Made by a program: the position numbers and the translations under genes | NCBI RefSeq assembly: GCF_020164455.1 | Contig: NZ_JAIQWW010000003.1 | Location: forward strand, 124,001 to 188,000 | Source of the DNA: Phyllobacterium chamaecytisi | GTDB taxonomy: Bacteria > Pseudomonadota > Alphaproteobacteria > Rhizobiales > Rhizobiaceae | Direction: 5' to 3' | DNA length: 64,000 bases | Part shown: in pieces, positions 61,927 to 64,000 of the stretch | How the letters are laid out: each line of letters begins with the position of its first letter | Numbering within the stretch: position 1 is the first letter of the stretch | Notes under the pieces: generated by a model | Databases searched by the model: none | Seen by the model: only the letters and a program-made list of their open reading frames with translations | Told to the model about the DNA's origin: nothing

Positions 61927-63438
61927 ATGATCGACACCATGTTTGCCGCGCTCTACGGCCTAGTGAGCTCGCCCCACATAATGGGTCTCATGCTGATAGC
62001 CGTCATTTTCGGATTGCTTGTCGGTGTCACGCCCGGTATCGGCGGGAAGCTTTCCATCGCGATGGCCATTCCATTCGTCTACGGCATGGACAAGGTTTCC
62101 GGAGCGGTGTTCCTGCTGACGATGCACGCCGTCAACGGCACCAGCGGCCAGATATCCAGCATCATGTTCGGCATACCCGGCGACGGTGACGACGCCGCGA
62201 CGACTCTCGACGGATATCCGCTGGCCAAGCAGGGGCAGGCGGCGCGGGCACTCGGTGCCAGCATCACTGCATCCGGCGTCGGCGGCATCATCGGCGCGAT
62301 CGTCTTCGCCATCATGATACCCATTCTCGAACCCGTCATCCTGATGTTCAGTCCGGCAGAGTTCTTCCTGATCGCGCTGCTTGGCATCAGCTTCATCGCG
62401 TTTCTTTCCAGCGGCAAGAAGATCGTCAAAGGTCTGATCGTCGGCTTTTACGGCTTGATGTTGTCTACGATTGGCATGGACCCGATCACGGGTACGCCGC
62501 GTTATGCCGGCGACATGCTGTTCCTGTGGGATGGTGTCAGTCTCGTCACCGCCGTACTCGCACTTTTTGCAGTGCCGGAGATGATTGCGCTCAGCACCAA
62601 GGGCGGAGCCATCTCGGCGGTGCCTATGGACAAGGGCTTCAACTATCAGCAATTGCTTTCGGGTGTCATGGAAGTGCCGCGCCATTGGTGGCTCGTCCTG
62701 CGGACTTCGGTGATCGGCGCTGTGATCGGCATGATACCGGGCCTTGGCGGTTCGACTGCTGCCTGGCTTTGCTATGGCCATGCGGTGCAAAGCTCGAAGA
62801 CACCGGAGCGTTTCGGCAAAGGCGCTATCGAAGGTGTGATCGCGCCTGAGACCGCAAGTAACGGCAAGGAAGGCGGCTCGCTGCTGCCAACCCTCTTCTT
62901 CGGTATCCCCGGAAGTTCCGGAATGGCCGTGCTGCTTGGAGCGTTCCTCATTCTCGGCATTCAGCCGGGCGCGACGATGGTCACGCAACACCTCGACCTT
63001 GTCTGGACGTTGATATGGGCATTGGTCGTCGGCAATCTGATTGCGGTTGGCATCCTGCTCGTTGTTTGCCGCTGGGTCGCGGTGCTTACCTTCGTCAATG
63101 GCCGCTATCTGGTGCCGTTCATCCTGGTCTTCGTGTCGCTCGGCTGCTTCGTCAGCGATTATCAGTGGCAAAATCTCATCGTCCTCGTGCTGTTCAGCGC
63201 GATTGGTTACGGCTTCCTTCGGGCAGGGTGGCCACGCTCACCTTTCGTGATCGGTCTCGTTCTCGGAGGCAAAGCCGAAGCGTCACTCAATCAGGCGCTG
63301 CAGCTCTGGGGTTACAGCTTCTTCCTGCGTCCCATCTCGCTTGTCCTGATCGCCATGATCGTTGGACTGATGGTCTATGCGTTCTACCGCAATTTCAGGC
63401 CGCATCGTGCCAATTCGAGCGTTGGAGTGAACCTATGA
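61927..63438 (+). CDS. tctA: Tripartite tricarboxylate transporter, large membrane subunit TctA
   Basis: 503 residues from MIDTMFAAL at 61927, with GGGAGG eleven bases upstream. Typical TctA motifs: LLVGVTPGIGGKLSIAMAIPFVYGM, SSIMFGIPGDGDDAATTLDGYP, IGMIPGLGGSTAAWLCYGHA, FFGIPGSSGMAVLLGAF. About eleven transmembrane helices. With TctB and a periplasmic TctC it imports carboxylic acids; such systems take up citrate, phthalate and terephthalate. Here an aromatic polyacid is a likely substrate. Confidence 0.94.
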   Translation: MIDTMFAALYGLVSSPHIMGLMLIAVIFGLLVGVTPGIGGKLSIAMAIPFVYGMDKVSGAVFLLTMHAVNGTSGQISSIMFGIPGDGDDAATTLDGYPLAKQGQAARALGASITASGVGGIIGAIVFAIMIPILEPVILMFSPAEFFLIALLGISFIAFLSSGKKIVKGLIVGFYGLMLSTIGMDPITGTPRYAGDMLFLWDGVSLVTAVLALFAVPEMIALSTKGGAISAVPMDKGFNYQQLLSGVMEVPRHWWLVLRTSVIGAVIGMIPGLGGSTAAWLCYGHAVQSSKTPERFGKGAIEGVIAPETASNGKEGGSLLPTLFFGIPGSSGMAVLLGAFLILGIQPGATMVTQHLDLVWTLIWALVVGNLIAVGILLVVCRWVAVLTFVNGRYLVPFILVFVSLGCFVSDYQWQNLIVLVLFSAIGYGFLRAGWPRSPFVIGLVLGGKAEASLNQALQLWGYSFFLRPISLVLIAMIVGLMVYAFYRNFRPHRANSSVGVNL

Positions 63439-63971
63439 AACAGCTCAGCTTCAGCACCTGGCTTACCTTCGTCATGCTCGCGATCTTCGGCACGATGGTG
63501 GCAATGGCCACTCAGTTCCCGCCGAACGCACGGTTCATGCCATTCGTAGTTGGCATACCGGGAATCGCGTTGTGCCTGCTGCAACTCGGCATGGATCTGT
63601 TACGCGCACCGGGCAACCAGCTGGCCGAAAGCTTCCAGTCGGCATCGAAGGCGGGCGTGCCGGCCAATCTTGTCCCCGAGGAAGAACCGGAATTCGGTCC
63701 GCACACGGTGTCGGGCGAACTGACGATGTGGGCCTACTTTATCGGTTTCATCGCGGCGGTTCTCGTCTTCGGCTTCTATATCAGCGTGCCGGTGATGTTG
63801 GTGTCGTTCCTCCGCCGGCAGGCGGAGGCGAGCTGGAAGTTCGCACTGTTCCTCGCGGTAGCGGCGACAGTGGTTCTCTATTCAATGTTCGGCGTGCTGC
63901 TACACGTGCAGCTGTTCCACGGCTTCCTGACGCCGATCGTTTTGCGAGCCTTGGGGTTCGAAGTGAGTTAA
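63435..63971 (+). CDS. tctB: Tripartite tricarboxylate transporter, small membrane subunit TctB
   Basis: 178 residues from the ATG at 63435, which overlaps the tctA stop (ATGA). Four hydrophobic segments with a charged loop in the middle (residues 60-95), as in TctB. The open frame extends upstream only as an overlap with tctA. The periplasmic TctC gene is not in the window and may follow directly. Confidence 0.9.
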   Translation: MKQLSFSTWLTFVMLAIFGTMVAMATQFPPNARFMPFVVGIPGIALCLLQLGMDLLRAPGNQLAESFQSASKAGVPANLVPEEEPEFGPHTVSGELTMWAYFIGFIAAVLVFGFYISVPVMLVSFLRRQAEASWKFALFLAVAATVVLYSMFGVLLHVQLFHGFLTPIVLRALGFEVS

Positions 63972-64000
63972 CCGACTAATTATCTATCCAGAACAGCTAG

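Noticed and set aside
61960-63171. A 403-codon open frame antisense to tctA
   Set aside because: The product is dominated by Asp, Glu, His and Arg, mirroring the hydrophobic codons of tctA; no family features.

Overview
The window looks like part of a secondary replicon (chromid or large plasmid) of an alphaproteobacterium in the order Hyphomicrobiales (Rhizobium, Phyllobacterium, Ochrobactrum or Brucella relatives). The main evidence is a complete repA-repB-repC cassette at about 16.9-20.8 kb with a candidate antisense RNA between repB and repC. DUF1127 and Flp pilin proteins, many ABC importers and many small catabolic regulons point the same way. Housekeeping-type genes on the same molecule (tex, an FtsK translocase) favour a chromid over a dispensable plasmid. 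No rRNA, tRNA, CRISPR array or insertion sequence was seen.

Layout. 0-2.4 kb: tex (minus). 2.4-10 kb: a carbohydrate ABC importer operon with a sugar isomerase and a Gfo/Idh/MocA dehydrogenase, read leftward from a divergent LacI regulator. 10-13.4 kb: a DUF296 protein divergent from an IclR regulator plus acyl-CoA ligase pair. 13.4-21.5 kb: a small exported-type protein behind two PhaR-like boxes, a soluble FtsK, a lysine-rich small protein, repABC, and decayed sequence. 21.5-25.5 kb: D-amino-acid lyase and SDR (minus), divergent from RidA and an MlrC-type M81 peptidase. 25.5-36 kb: a repeat-rich intergenic element, TetR with DUF1127, then FadR-type GntR with a cystathionine-lyase-like enzyme and a four-gene sugar ABC importer, followed by a polar amino acid ABC importer. 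35.8-41.1 kb: the scar of a deleted type I secretion operon, a GtrA/GtrB-like surface glycosylation cluster with a methyltransferase, and two divergent Flp pilins. 43.0-44.7 kb: NikR and a NiCoT nickel permease sharing a NikR box.

41.1-64 kb, interrupted by the nickel locus, is an aromatic-acid catabolic region. It holds an orphan substrate-binding protein, two class II aldolase-fold proteins, an EutA-like protein, a bicupin, and a Rieske ferredoxin, Rieske oxygenase and flavin reductase. It also holds an IclR and two LysR regulators, a Cys-nucleophile hydrolase, an RraA-type aldolase, a Zn alcohol dehydrogenase, a LigJ-type oxalomesaconate hydratase, a 4,5-dihydroxyphthalate-decarboxylase-like protein, paired CHR genes and TctA/TctB. 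The inferred logic is uptake of an aromatic polyacid, Rieske hydroxylation, decarboxylation, ring cleavage by an enzyme not recognised here (the bicupin is a candidate), then LigJ and RraA steps to pyruvate and oxaloacetate. Three promoters in this region carry the same composite operator, GTTC-n9-GAAC-n3-GTTY, which suggests one regulon, probably under the local IclR protein.

All calls rest on reading the sequence and on family knowledge; no database search was run.
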